From: Saccharibacillus sacchari DSM 19268
GTDB lineage: Bacteria > Bacillota > Bacilli > Paenibacillales > Paenibacillaceae
Reading direction: 5' to 3'
NCBI RefSeq assembly: GCF_000585395.1
Contig: NZ_KK073875.1
Location: 783,311-847,310, forward strand
Length of the DNA: 64,000 nt
The translations under genes were made by a program, and so were the position numbers. The notes under the pieces are model-generated. The model saw only the letters and a program-made list of their open reading frames with translations, made no database searches and was not told the origin of the DNA. Every line of letters begins with the position of its first letter. Position 1 is the stretch's first letter. Positions 38,808 through 46,223 of this stretch are shown here, in pieces.

Positions 38808-40784
38808 ATGCTACTGCAAGCTACGGGAATCACAAAAAGATACGGCGTTCAGAGCATTCTGGAAGGCATTACGTTTCAAGTGCTTGAACGCGAACGCATC
38901 GGCCTGGTCGGCGTAAACGGCGCAGGCAAATCGACATTGCTCAAGATTCTGGCCGGGGAAATGTCGCACGACGAAGGCCAGATTTTCAAAAACAAAGAAA
39001 CGACGCTCGGCTACTTGGCCCAAAACAGCGGCTTGCAGTCGGATCGGACCATTCAGGAAGAAATGCTGGACGTGTTCGCCGATCTGCTGGATGCCGAGAA
39101 AGAGATCCGCGAGATGGAACTTGAGATCACCGAAGGTTCCTCCCACTCCGAACAGGACAAAGCGTACCAGGATCTGCTCAACCGATACGCGATGCGTTCC
39201 GACTGGTTCAGAGACCGTGGCGGTTACGAGATCGGTACCAAAATCCGCAGCGTGCTGCACGGCATGGGCTTTGGCGAATTTGATCCGACCACGGTTGTCT
39301 CGACGCTAAGCGGCGGTCAGCGTACCCGATTGGCTTTGGCGAAAATGCTGCTGCAAGCGCCGGATCTGCTCATGCTCGACGAACCGACCAACCATTTGGA
39401 CATCGAGACGCTGACCTGGCTGGAGGACTATCTGCGCAGCTATGAAGGCGGCCTATTGATCGTTTCCCACGACCGCTACTTCTTGGACAAAACGGTCACG
39501 GCGATCGTGGAGATCGAGCGTCACCGCGCGCGTCGTTACACAGGCAACTACAGCCGTTATACCGAGGTCAAAGCTGCCGAGTACGAAGCCGATCTCAAGC
39601 AGTACGAAAAGCAGCAAGGCGAGATCGCGAAAATGGAAACGTTTATTCAGCAAAATATCGTGCGGGCTTCGACCACTAAGCGTGCGCAAAGCCGGCGTAA
39701 AGCATTGGAGAAAATGGATCGGCTCGACCGCCCGGCCGGCGATCTGAAACGGGCCAACTTCTCGTTCCAATCCGCGTACAGCTCGGGCAAAGACGTGCTG
39801 CACGTCGACGGACTGTCCGCTTCCTACGACGGAAAAGACAAACTGTTCCGCAATGCTTCGTTCGCGCTGAGCCGCGGCGAGACGGTTGCCTTGATCGGCC
39901 CGAACGGCGTCGGCAAGTCCACCCTGCTCAAAACGCTGATCGGCAAACGCCAACCGGACGAAGGCCGCATTACCTGGGGAGCCAAAATCCAAATCGGCTA
40001 CTACGACCAAGATCAAGACACGCTGAATCCGCAAAATACAGTACTGGAGGAACTATGGGGCACCTATCCGCATATGGAAGAAGCCCGTATCCGTACGGTG
40101 CTGGGCAGCTTCCTGTTCAGCGGCGAAGACGTATTGAAACGAATCTCGGCACTCAGCGGCGGGGAAAAAGCACGCGTGCTGCTCTCCAAGCTCATGCTGC
40201 TCGAAGCCAACACGCTGGTGCTCGATGAGCCGACCAACCACTTGGACTTGTACAGCAAAGAAGTGCTGGAATCGGCGCTGATGGACTTTGACGGCACCTT
40301 GCTGTTCATCTCCCACGACCGTTACTTCCTGAACAAAATGGCGGAGCGCGTGATCGAATTGAGTCCGAACGGCATCGACGCTTATTTGGGCAACTACGAC
40401 GATTACGTGGAGAAAAAGCAGGAGCTGGAAGAGATTGCGCGCGAAGCGGCTGTGTTGAGCGGCAATCGTCCAAAGCCATCCACGTTCAATTCGGTTTCAA
40501 CGGCGGCAAGCGAAGAAACCGACGAGCAGAAGAATACGCAAGCTTCGTTCGAGGAAAGCAAACAGGCCAAGCGCGAAGAACGCAATCGCCAGCGTCGACT
40601 CGAGCAGTTGGAAGTCTTGATCGCGGAATTGGAGAGCGCCATAGCGGCACTTGAACTGGAGTTGACACTTCCGGAAATTTACGAAGATTACATGGCGATT
40701 CAAGAACGTCAGTCGGCGATCGATACCAACAAAACGCAGCTTGCTGCCGCTTTTGATGAATGGGAAACCTTGGCGGCAGAATAA
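38808..40784 (+). CDS. ydiF: ABC-F family ATPase (YdiF type)
   Basis: A 658-residue cytoplasmic protein with two ABC domains and no membrane part. Such ABC-F proteins act on the ribosome in translation or antibiotic protection. Domain 1 has Walker A GVNGAGKSTLLKI and signature STLSGGQRTRLALAK with LLMLDEPTNHLD; domain 2 has GPNGVGKSTLLKTL and SALSGGEKARVLLSK with LVLDEPTNHLD. The linker between (P-site tether, about 240-300, Arg/Lys rich) and a charged C-terminal coiled coil of about 100 residues are seen. In B. subtilis ydiF also sits next to tsaD (gcp), supporting the assignment. ATG after GGAGG. The end is convergent with tsaD. Confidence 0.9.
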   Translation: MLLQATGITKRYGVQSILEGITFQVLERERIGLVGVNGAGKSTLLKILAGEMSHDEGQIFKNKETTLGYLAQNSGLQSDRTIQEEMLDVFADLLDAEKEIREMELEITEGSSHSEQDKAYQDLLNRYAMRSDWFRDRGGYEIGTKIRSVLHGMGFGEFDPTTVVSTLSGGQRTRLALAKMLLQAPDLLMLDEPTNHLDIETLTWLEDYLRSYEGGLLIVSHDRYFLDKTVTAIVEIERHRARRYTGNYSRYTEVKAAEYEADLKQYEKQQGEIAKMETFIQQNIVRASTTKRAQSRRKALEKMDRLDRPAGDLKRANFSFQSAYSSGKDVLHVDGLSASYDGKDKLFRNASFALSRGETVALIGPNGVGKSTLLKTLIGKRQPDEGRITWGAKIQIGYYDQDQDTLNPQNTVLEELWGTYPHMEEARIRTVLGSFLFSGEDVLKRISALSGGEKARVLLSKLMLLEANTLVLDEPTNHLDLYSKEVLESALMDFDGTLLFISHDRYFLNKMAERVIELSPNGIDAYLGNYDDYVEKKQELEEIAREAAVLSGNRPKPSTFNSVSTAASEETDEQKNTQASFEESKQAKREERNRQRRLEQLEVLIAELESAIAALELELTLPEIYEDYMAIQERQSAIDTNKTQLAAAFDEWETLAAE

Positions 40785-40864
40785 TTTTTTTGTCAAGGCA
40801 CTTTTTCGCCTATCCCTGTTATCCACCGTGTTATCCACAGAAAACAGAGTTAACTCGCTATCTT

Positions 40865-40889
40865 ACCGGCCGTTTTGGTCGGTTTTTTT
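40865..40889 (+). terminator. terminator of ydiF
   Basis: ACCGGCC (40865-40871) pairs with GGTCGGT (40877-40883), then TTTTTT. It lies inside the DnaA-box cluster. Confidence 0.8.
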
Positions 40890-40979
40890 GTTTTCTCGCG
40901 GCCTTTTTTAACTCCAAACCAATTTTATCCACTTTTTTATCCACATTATCCACAGATTTTGAGTTTGTGATTTGAAAAA

Positions 40980-41059
40980 CATATCCCCTTTTGCAGACCA
41001 AACAGAGACGTTATTTGGCGGGCATTTGAGCCGGTTATCCACGAATCGAAGGGGATATG
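40980..41059. repeat. 11-bp inverted repeat flanking a DnaA box
   Basis: CATATCCCCTT (40980-40990) and AAGGGGATATG (41049-41059) are perfect inverse copies 58 nt apart. They bracket the box at 41035 and overlap the reversed box at 41058, suggesting a structured or looped site. Confidence 0.7.
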
Positions 41060-41160
41060 TGGATAAGTTTATTCAGGGATTGACAAGCGGAGGTAAAATG
41101 TGCGTAAAAGTCCTTATTGGATTCAAGATTCTTTTTTACAATTCGCTGACTGATTTCTTC

Positions 41161-41219
41161 AACGTTAAGAAGCATCCTGACAAACGCGAATCGCGTTCGT
41201 CAGGATGCTTCTTAACGTT
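41161..41219. repeat. 59-bp near-perfect palindrome after tsaD
   Basis: AACGTTAAGAAGCATCCTGAC (41161-41181, 21 bp perfect) pairs with 41199-41219, and the interior continues with one mismatch to a tiny loop. There is no T tract. It lies 25 nt after the tsaD stop, so it may be a processing or bidirectional terminator hairpin. Confidence 0.75.
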
Positions 41220-41244
41220 GATGCTTCGCATAATGCGTGACCGG

Positions 41245-42315
41245 TTAAGGCGTGGCTTCGACCGACCAGCCTTCCAGCGACATGCCCGGCTCTCCCTTGA
41301 TATACAAATCGCTGACTTCGCCGCGTATCCATTTGATATAGGCCGCCGCTCCGATCATTGCCGCATTATCCGTGCAATATTTCATAGGAGGGATCAGCAG
41401 CGGAATGTTTTCTGCTTCACAACGCGCCGTCAACGTGCTTCGTAAGCCGCCATTCGCCGCAACCCCGCCGCACAGCAGCAGTTGCTTCGCGCCGAACTCA
41501 TGCACGGCACGAATCGCTTTTGCGACCAACACTTCGACTACCGACTCCTGGAAGCCTCGCGCAATACCGCCTTTGTCGACTTCTTCGCCTTTCATTCGGC
41601 TCTGGTTGACCAGATTCAGCACGGCCGACTTCAATCCGCTCAGACTGAAATCATAGGACCCCTCTTCCAACCATACGCGCGGTAGCGGTACCGCGGACTC
41701 GGAAGCTTGTGCCGCTTTGTCGACATGAGGGCCGCCCGGATACGGGAACCCCAATGCACGAGCCACTTTATCGTAAGCTTCGCCGACCGCATCGTCGCGC
41801 GTCTGACCCATGACTTCAAAGCGTCCCTCGCTCTCCATCCGCACGATCTCCGTATGTCCGCCGGAAACGACCAGCGCGATTGCCGGATATTGCACGTCTT
41901 CGATCAGTCGGTTGGCGTAAATATGTCCGGCGATATGATGGGTGCCGATCAGAGGCTTGTCCAGTGCAAAAGCCAACGCTTTCGCTGCCATAATGCCGAC
42001 CAGCAACGCGCCGACCAGCCCCGGACCTTCCGTAACCGCTATCGCATCCAGCTCGTCCGGCTGAAGCCCGGACTCGGCGATCGCTTGTTCCAACAGCAGC
42101 GTAATGCACTCGACATGCTGTCTGGATGCGACTTCCGGCACGACTCCGCCAAAAGCTTTATGCGTTTCGATCTGGCTTGCCACGAGATTGACCAACACCT
42201 CACGGCCGTTCTTGACGATTGCGACCGAAGTCTCATCGCAGCTGGTCTCTACCGCCAGAATATGCACATCTTTGCCTGGTACATGCTGCACTTGTTCATT
42301 TGACGCGTTATTCAT
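41245..42315 (-). CDS. tsaD: tRNA t6A synthase subunit TsaD
   Basis: A 356-residue ASKHA-fold enzyme that, with TsaB and TsaE, transfers the threonylcarbamoyl group to A37 of ANN-decoding tRNAs. ILAVETSCDETSVAIV, the metal-binding HHIAGHIYANRL (HxxGH) and SGGHTEIVRM are in place, and LCGGVAANGGLRSTL is near the end. I use ATG 42315, 5 nt after the rimI stop, with GGAAG nearby. It is the last gene of tsaE-tsaB-rimI-tsaD. The order matches B. subtilis ydiB-ydiC-ydiD-ydiE. Confidence 0.95.
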   Translation of the reverse strand: MNNASNEQVQHVPGKDVHILAVETSCDETSVAIVKNGREVLVNLVASQIETHKAFGGVVPEVASRQHVECITLLLEQAIAESGLQPDELDAIAVTEGPGLVGALLVGIMAAKALAFALDKPLIGTHHIAGHIYANRLIEDVQYPAIALVVSGGHTEIVRMESEGRFEVMGQTRDDAVGEAYDKVARALGFPYPGGPHVDKAAQASESAVPLPRVWLEEGSYDFSLSGLKSAVLNLVNQSRMKGEEVDKGGIARGFQESVVEVLVAKAIRAVHEFGAKQLLLCGGVAANGGLRSTLTARCEAENIPLLIPPMKYCTDNAAMIGAAAYIKWIRGEVSDLYIKGEPGMSLEGWSVEATP

Positions 42316-42320
42316 GCCTG

Positions 42321-42848
42321 TTACACGCTTCCTTCCGTATTTCCGGCCGTTTGCGGATGATCTTGAAAATCGATCCACATGATCACGGCATCCTCATTGT
42401 TGTCGGAGTAGTACCCTTTACGGATTCCGATCTCCCGAAATCCCATCTTGGCATATAAATTGCGGGCTACCTCATTGCTCACTCGGACTTCAAGCGTCGC
42501 GCGTTCCAGCCCCTGAGCCGCCGCTACGTTAAGCAGCGCACTCAGCAGCTGTTCGCCCAGCTTGCGTCCGCGATACGCGGTACGCACCGCGATATTGGTA
42601 ATATGCGCCTCGTCGACGACCGTCCACATTCCTGCATATCCGGCCGGCACGCCGTCGACTTCCATCATCAGGTAACGGGCAAAATGGTTCATAGTCAGCT
42701 CGCTGCGGAAGGCTTGCTCCGTCCATGGCAGCGAAAAAGCCTCATGTTCGATGACCATGACATCCGGGATATCTTCGAGCCGCATGGCGCGAAAAGTTAT
42801 AAACGGCTCGCCCGAAGGCTCTACCGATTCAGTTTCTCGATGCTGCAT
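42321..42848 (-). CDS. rimI: ribosomal protein alanine N-acetyltransferase RimI
   Basis: A 175-residue GNAT-fold enzyme. TNIAVRTAYRGRKLGEQLLSALL contains the acetyl-CoA-binding loop (RGRKLG) and LEVRVSNEVARNLYAKMGFREIGIRKGYY is the RimI-type end. It would acetylate ribosomal protein bS18 or tRNA-modification partners. I chose ATG 42848, after AAAGGGGG; longer frames upstream lack a site. It lies 28 nt after tsaB in the same operon. Confidence 0.92.
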   Translation of the reverse strand: MQHRETESVEPSGEPFITFRAMRLEDIPDVMVIEHEAFSLPWTEQAFRSELTMNHFARYLMMEVDGVPAGYAGMWTVVDEAHITNIAVRTAYRGRKLGEQLLSALLNVAAAQGLERATLEVRVSNEVARNLYAKMGFREIGIRKGYYSDNNEDAVIMWIDFQDHPQTAGNTEGSV

Positions 42849-42876
42849 AAAATGCGGCCCCCTTTTATAGATAAGA

Positions 42877-43692
42877 TTATTGCGGGTTACGAAGCAGATT
42901 CGCTTCCGCTTCTGTGACCTGCGTATAGTTCGGCAACAGCGAATGCGCCTCGGTCGTATCGCCTGCTGCAAGCTTGCGTTGTCCGATTCGACCGATCCAG
43001 CGCGCTTCGGTTACGCAATCCTGCAAGCGTACTTGCTCCAACGATAATCCGGTCGACTCGGCAATCGCAAGTACGGTGTCCGCATGCTTGGGCGTCTCTC
43101 CAGTAAACAGGATATAATCAGGTCGCTCGGACGGAGCAAGCGCCTTAAATCGTTCAGCAAGTGTCGCCGTCCAGTCGCTGGTGAGCAAAATGGCATCCTC
43201 TGCAAGACGACGCATGGAAAAACCGCTTAATGACGCATCGGAAACCGATTCTTTTTCTCCCGGTACGTTCGCTTCGAATAACGCGGTATAAGCCTGTCCG
43301 CGTCTGGCGTCGACAAGCGGGATAATCCAGATTCGTCCCTGGAGAGCCATAGTCTCGAATCCGGAAGCAGCTTGCGCCTCCAGGCTGGATACGGCGACTA
43401 CAGGAAGTTTTAACGCCCAAGCCAGGGTCTTCGCTGTGGTTACGGCAATACGTACGCCTGTGTATGAACCCGGTCCCACGCCGACTGCGATTCCTTTTAG
43501 TTCACGCTTCTTTGTGTCCGATTCACGCAATACGCGCTCGATTTCCGGCAACAGATTCACCGAATGATTGCGCTCCGCCAGGTTATTGCTTTCGATCAGT
43601 ACGTCGGCCCCATCCAGTACAGCCACGGCTTGCGCGGCGCTGGATGTGTCCAACGCGAGAATCCGACCCTGCGGCCGGTTATGCTTTTCCAT
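42877..43692 (-). CDS. tsaB: tRNA t6A partner protein TsaB
   Basis: A 271-residue TsaD paralogue without catalytic activity that forms the TsaB-TsaD dimer. ILALDTSSAAQAVAVL at the N-terminus and IAVGVGPGSYTGVRIAVTTAKTLAWAL are typical. The length is a bit above B. subtilis YdiC (about 230) due to insertions in the second half. The ATG at 43692 overlaps the last 14 bp of tsaE. Confidence 0.93.
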   Translation of the reverse strand: MEKHNRPQGRILALDTSSAAQAVAVLDGADVLIESNNLAERNHSVNLLPEIERVLRESDTKKRELKGIAVGVGPGSYTGVRIAVTTAKTLAWALKLPVVAVSSLEAQAASGFETMALQGRIWIIPLVDARRGQAYTALFEANVPGEKESVSDASLSGFSMRRLAEDAILLTSDWTATLAERFKALAPSERPDYILFTGETPKHADTVLAIAESTGLSLEQVRLQDCVTEARWIGRIGQRKLAAGDTTEAHSLLPNYTQVTEAEANLLRNPQ

Positions 43693-44242
43693 CTTCTAAT
43701 TCCCCATCCTTCTTCGATTCTCCTTGCCCTGCGCCTGCTTGAGTCATCATTAGTGCGGACTCAGGCAACGCTGCTATCCACTGCGCATAAGGAGTACCGA
43801 CGCCTTCGCAATGAATGATTCGGCCTTCGCCTCCCGTATGCTCGATGCGCAAGTTCAGGCGTTCTTCCGGCAGCAGATCGGGAATGATCGAGGCCCATTC
43901 GACCAGCGATACGCCGCGGCCTTCGAAATACTCATCCAACCCCAGATCCTCCGCTTCATCCTGCGAGATCCGATATACATCCATATGATAGAGGGGCAGA
44001 CGCCCTTCATATTCCTTGATTAACGTAAAAGTAGGACTGTTCACGACACCCTTGACTCCCAGCGCGGCGGCAAAACCTTGCGAAAACTTCGTTTTCCCCG
44101 CGCCCAGATCGCCGTCGAGCGCGATGATCGTCCCCGGCTGAGCCAAATTCGCAAAGTATTCGGCCAACGCGGCGGTATCGGCTTCACCGTGCGATACCCA
44201 CGATTTCGTTACTTTTTCATATGCGTGCACGCTTTCTTCCAC
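43679..44242 (-). CDS. tsaE: t6A ATPase TsaE
   Basis: A P-loop ATPase that drives TsaBD turnover. [15 protein letters not shown] is Walker A, followed by [14 protein letters not shown] and YHMDVYRI, which are unmistakable. The GTG at 44242 (187 residues) has GGAAG 5 nt upstream; an ATG at 44302 would give 207 residues but shows no site. The C-terminal 30 residues beyond the usual end ([20 protein letters not shown]) are low-complexity and overlap tsaB. In B. subtilis thiL precedes it, but not here. Confidence 0.93.
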   Translation of the reverse strand: MEESVHAYEKVTKSWVSHGEADTAALAEYFANLAQPGTIIALDGDLGAGKTKFSQGFAAALGVKGVVNSPTFTLIKEYEGRLPLYHMDVYRISQDEAEDLGLDEYFEGRGVSLVEWASIIPDLLPEERLNLRIEHTGGEGRIIHCEGVGTPYAQWIAALPESALMMTQAGAGQGESKKDGELEDGKA

Positions 44243-44336
44243 CTTCGCTTCCTGTCCGGTCAACTCATGACGTTCAAGCCGGCCGGTTGTTGATCTCCTC
44301 ATTATAGCGCAAATGACGGATGCTCAACACTCCCCT

Positions 44337-45116
44337 TTATGCAACGTCCCTTTTCCGGAATACCCAAAAAGTCAACGCTAGGAACACCACATAATAGACA
44401 GCCAAGACGGCGATTGAAAACCCGAGCGTCGTAACGCCGTAATTCCCCGTGTCCGATGCCAGATACTGACCGAGATTCAAGTTGGCGAAGATCAAATAAC
44501 GACCGATCTCATATTGGGACGGATTCGCCAGCAGCGTGACCAAAGAGCCCATGAAGATCAATACGATCGTCAGCGCTACGGAGAGCGAATTGCTGCGGAA
44601 CAGCGATGCGAACATAAAGGCCATCGTCACGTACATCAATGTATCGACCAGACGGTATAACAACGCCCACCAGAAATAATCGGCCAGACTTCCCGCCAAT
44701 TCTCCCAAAATATCGCTAGGACCCGAAGACGTGTCGAATAACAACGCGGACATCCCCAGACTGACCAACATAAGCAGGGCGTACAAGGTCAAAATGAACA
44801 ACAATATCGATACGTATTTGGAAAGCAAAATGTTGATCCGGCTCCACGGGCGAATCAACAGCAGCTTGATCGTCCCGCGGGAAAATTCGCCGGCTACCGA
44901 ATCCGCCGCGACGGCGATCGAAAATACCGTCGGCAGGAACCAGAATTGCAGCATCGTGTTCATGGAGCTCCATACGCCGATTCCGTCGCTGATAAAGTGG
45001 AACAATACGGGCATCAGAATCGCGACCAGCAGCAGAATGCCCAGCATGATCCACGTACGCGTCCGGGCATGGATTTTAATATTTTCATTATGCACTAATC
45101 GGAAAAAGTTAGACAA
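44337..45116 (-). CDS. ABC-2 type transporter permease
   Basis: A 259-residue membrane subunit with six predicted helices, such as IMLGILLLVAILMPVLFHFI, ILLFILTLYALLMLVSLGMSALL and the C-terminal LGFSIAVLAVYYVVFLALTFWVF. The motif SRGTIKLLLIRPWSR is the ABC-2 permease signature. The start is a TTG (45116), 8 nt after GGGAGG, overlapping the last 8 bp of the ATPase gene, so the two are coupled. The export substrate is unknown. Confidence 0.87.
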   Translation of the reverse strand: MSNFFRLVHNENIKIHARTRTWIMLGILLLVAILMPVLFHFISDGIGVWSSMNTMLQFWFLPTVFSIAVAADSVAGEFSRGTIKLLLIRPWSRINILLSKYVSILLFILTLYALLMLVSLGMSALLFDTSSGPSDILGELAGSLADYFWWALLYRLVDTLMYVTMAFMFASLFRSNSLSVALTIVLIFMGSLVTLLANPSQYEIGRYLIFANLNLGQYLASDTGNYGVTTLGFSIAVLAVYYVVFLALTFWVFRKRDVA

Positions 45117-46059
45117 TCTGCCCGCCTCCCGTCATCTCCAGGAATTGATCTTCCAACGAACGCTTCTGCGGACGAATGCCGTATACCGCGATGCCCGCTT
45201 GCACCAGGCGCGCATTGATTTCGGCAATGCCTTCGCGGTTCGTGCGCACCACCAATCGACCGTCGCGAATTTCGCCTCCCTCAAGCAAGGCAATCGCTTC
45301 CTCTATTTGCTCTACATCGAAGATCGTTTCAAGCAGGGTCTCGGCATCTGATTCTGCGTTCAACTGCCGAACGTCGATCAGCTTGCCCGCCTGGATGATC
45401 GCGACCGAATCGCACATCAGTTCCATTTCGCTGAGCAGGTGACTGGACACGAACACCGTTGTCCCTTCGCGGCGCGTCAGCTCACGCAGATAGTCTCGCA
45501 ATTCGCGAATGCCCTGCGGATCGAGACCGTTGGTCGGTTCGTCGAGAATCAGCAGCTTCGGCCGATGCAGAATCGCTTGCGCGACGCCCAATCGTTGGCG
45601 CATACCCAGCGAATAGGTGGACACTTTGTCATGAATCCTGTGCTGCAAGCCCATGAACCGAACGACCTCGTCGATACGCTCTTTGGATACGTCGGATCTC
45701 ATTCGGGCATACTGCCGCAAATTCGCATAGCCGCTGAGATAACTGTACATTTCGGGATTTTCGACGATGGCTCCGACCTGCGTGATCGCCTGCTCGAAAT
45801 TTCTCGCAATGCTGTGTCCGCCAACGGCGATATCACCCGCGGTGAGTTTCATCAAGCCGGTCATCATGCGGATCGTCGTCGTTTTCCCCGATCCGTTCGG
45901 TCCGAGGAATCCGAATACCTGTCCGGGCGGAACATCGAGCGTCAGCCCTTCGATGATCGTTTTGCGCCCGATTTTTTTGACGACGTTTTTGAAACGGACG
46001 ATGGGTTGGCCGACGTTATCGTCGTTTGTTTGAGCAATTTTATCGCTGATGGATTCCAT
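45109..46059 (-). CDS. ABC transporter ATP-binding protein
   Basis: A 316-residue ATPase for the permease downstream. Walker A GFLGPNGSGKTTTIRMM, signature YSLGMRQRLGVAQAI, Walker B LLILDEPTNGLD and H-loop VFVSSHLLSEM are complete. The C-terminal 80 residues form the extra domain common in ABC-2 exporter ATPases. I start at ATG 46059, 7 nt after AGGAGG; an earlier ATG at 46065 is only 1 nt from that site. Drug or peptide export is possible but unproven. Confidence 0.92.
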   Translation of the reverse strand: MESISDKIAQTNDDNVGQPIVRFKNVVKKIGRKTIIEGLTLDVPPGQVFGFLGPNGSGKTTTIRMMTGLMKLTAGDIAVGGHSIARNFEQAITQVGAIVENPEMYSYLSGYANLRQYARMRSDVSKERIDEVVRFMGLQHRIHDKVSTYSLGMRQRLGVAQAILHRPKLLILDEPTNGLDPQGIRELRDYLRELTRREGTTVFVSSHLLSEMELMCDSVAIIQAGKLIDVRQLNAESDAETLLETIFDVEQIEEAIALLEGGEIRDGRLVVRTNREGIAEINARLVQAGIAVYGIRPQKRSLEDQFLEMTGGGQIV

Positions 46060-46145
46060 GTGCATTCCTCCTTTTGATGATTTCTGAAAAACCCCTACGT
46101 TAACAATGTAACATAGCTTGGCGTCCCGTCTGTTTATTTTCATTA

Positions 46146-46186
46146 AAAAAGCCTACCCGCTTCTCTAAGAGAAACGGGTAGGCTTG
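46146..46186. terminator. bidirectional terminator between ABC and gltB genes
   Basis: AAGCCTACCCG pairs with CGGGTAGGCTT around the TCTCTAAGAGA centre. It ends gltB on the minus strand. Confidence 0.85.
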
Positions 46187-46223
46187 AGGCTGTCAAATCA
46201 TTGCTTGAAAAGCAAACCGGTAA

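Larger units (their letters stand above)
40819..41066. other. cluster of seven DnaA boxes
   Basis: Four perfect TTATCCACA boxes (40831-40839, 40937-40945, 40946-40954, and reversed at 41058-41066) and three with one mismatch at the last base (40819-40827, 40925-40933, 41035-41043) lie in 248 nt. Six point one way. Boxes at 40937 and 40946 abut without a gap. There is no dnaA or dnaN here, so it is not the main origin; it looks like a DnaA-titrating or regulatory cluster. I recall a DnaA-bound region at gcp in B. subtilis, the same locus. Confidence 0.85.

Noticed and set aside
40819-41066. DnaA-box cluster as the chromosomal origin
   Set aside because: dnaA, dnaN, gidB and other origin neighbours are absent and no AT-rich unwinding trio was evident.
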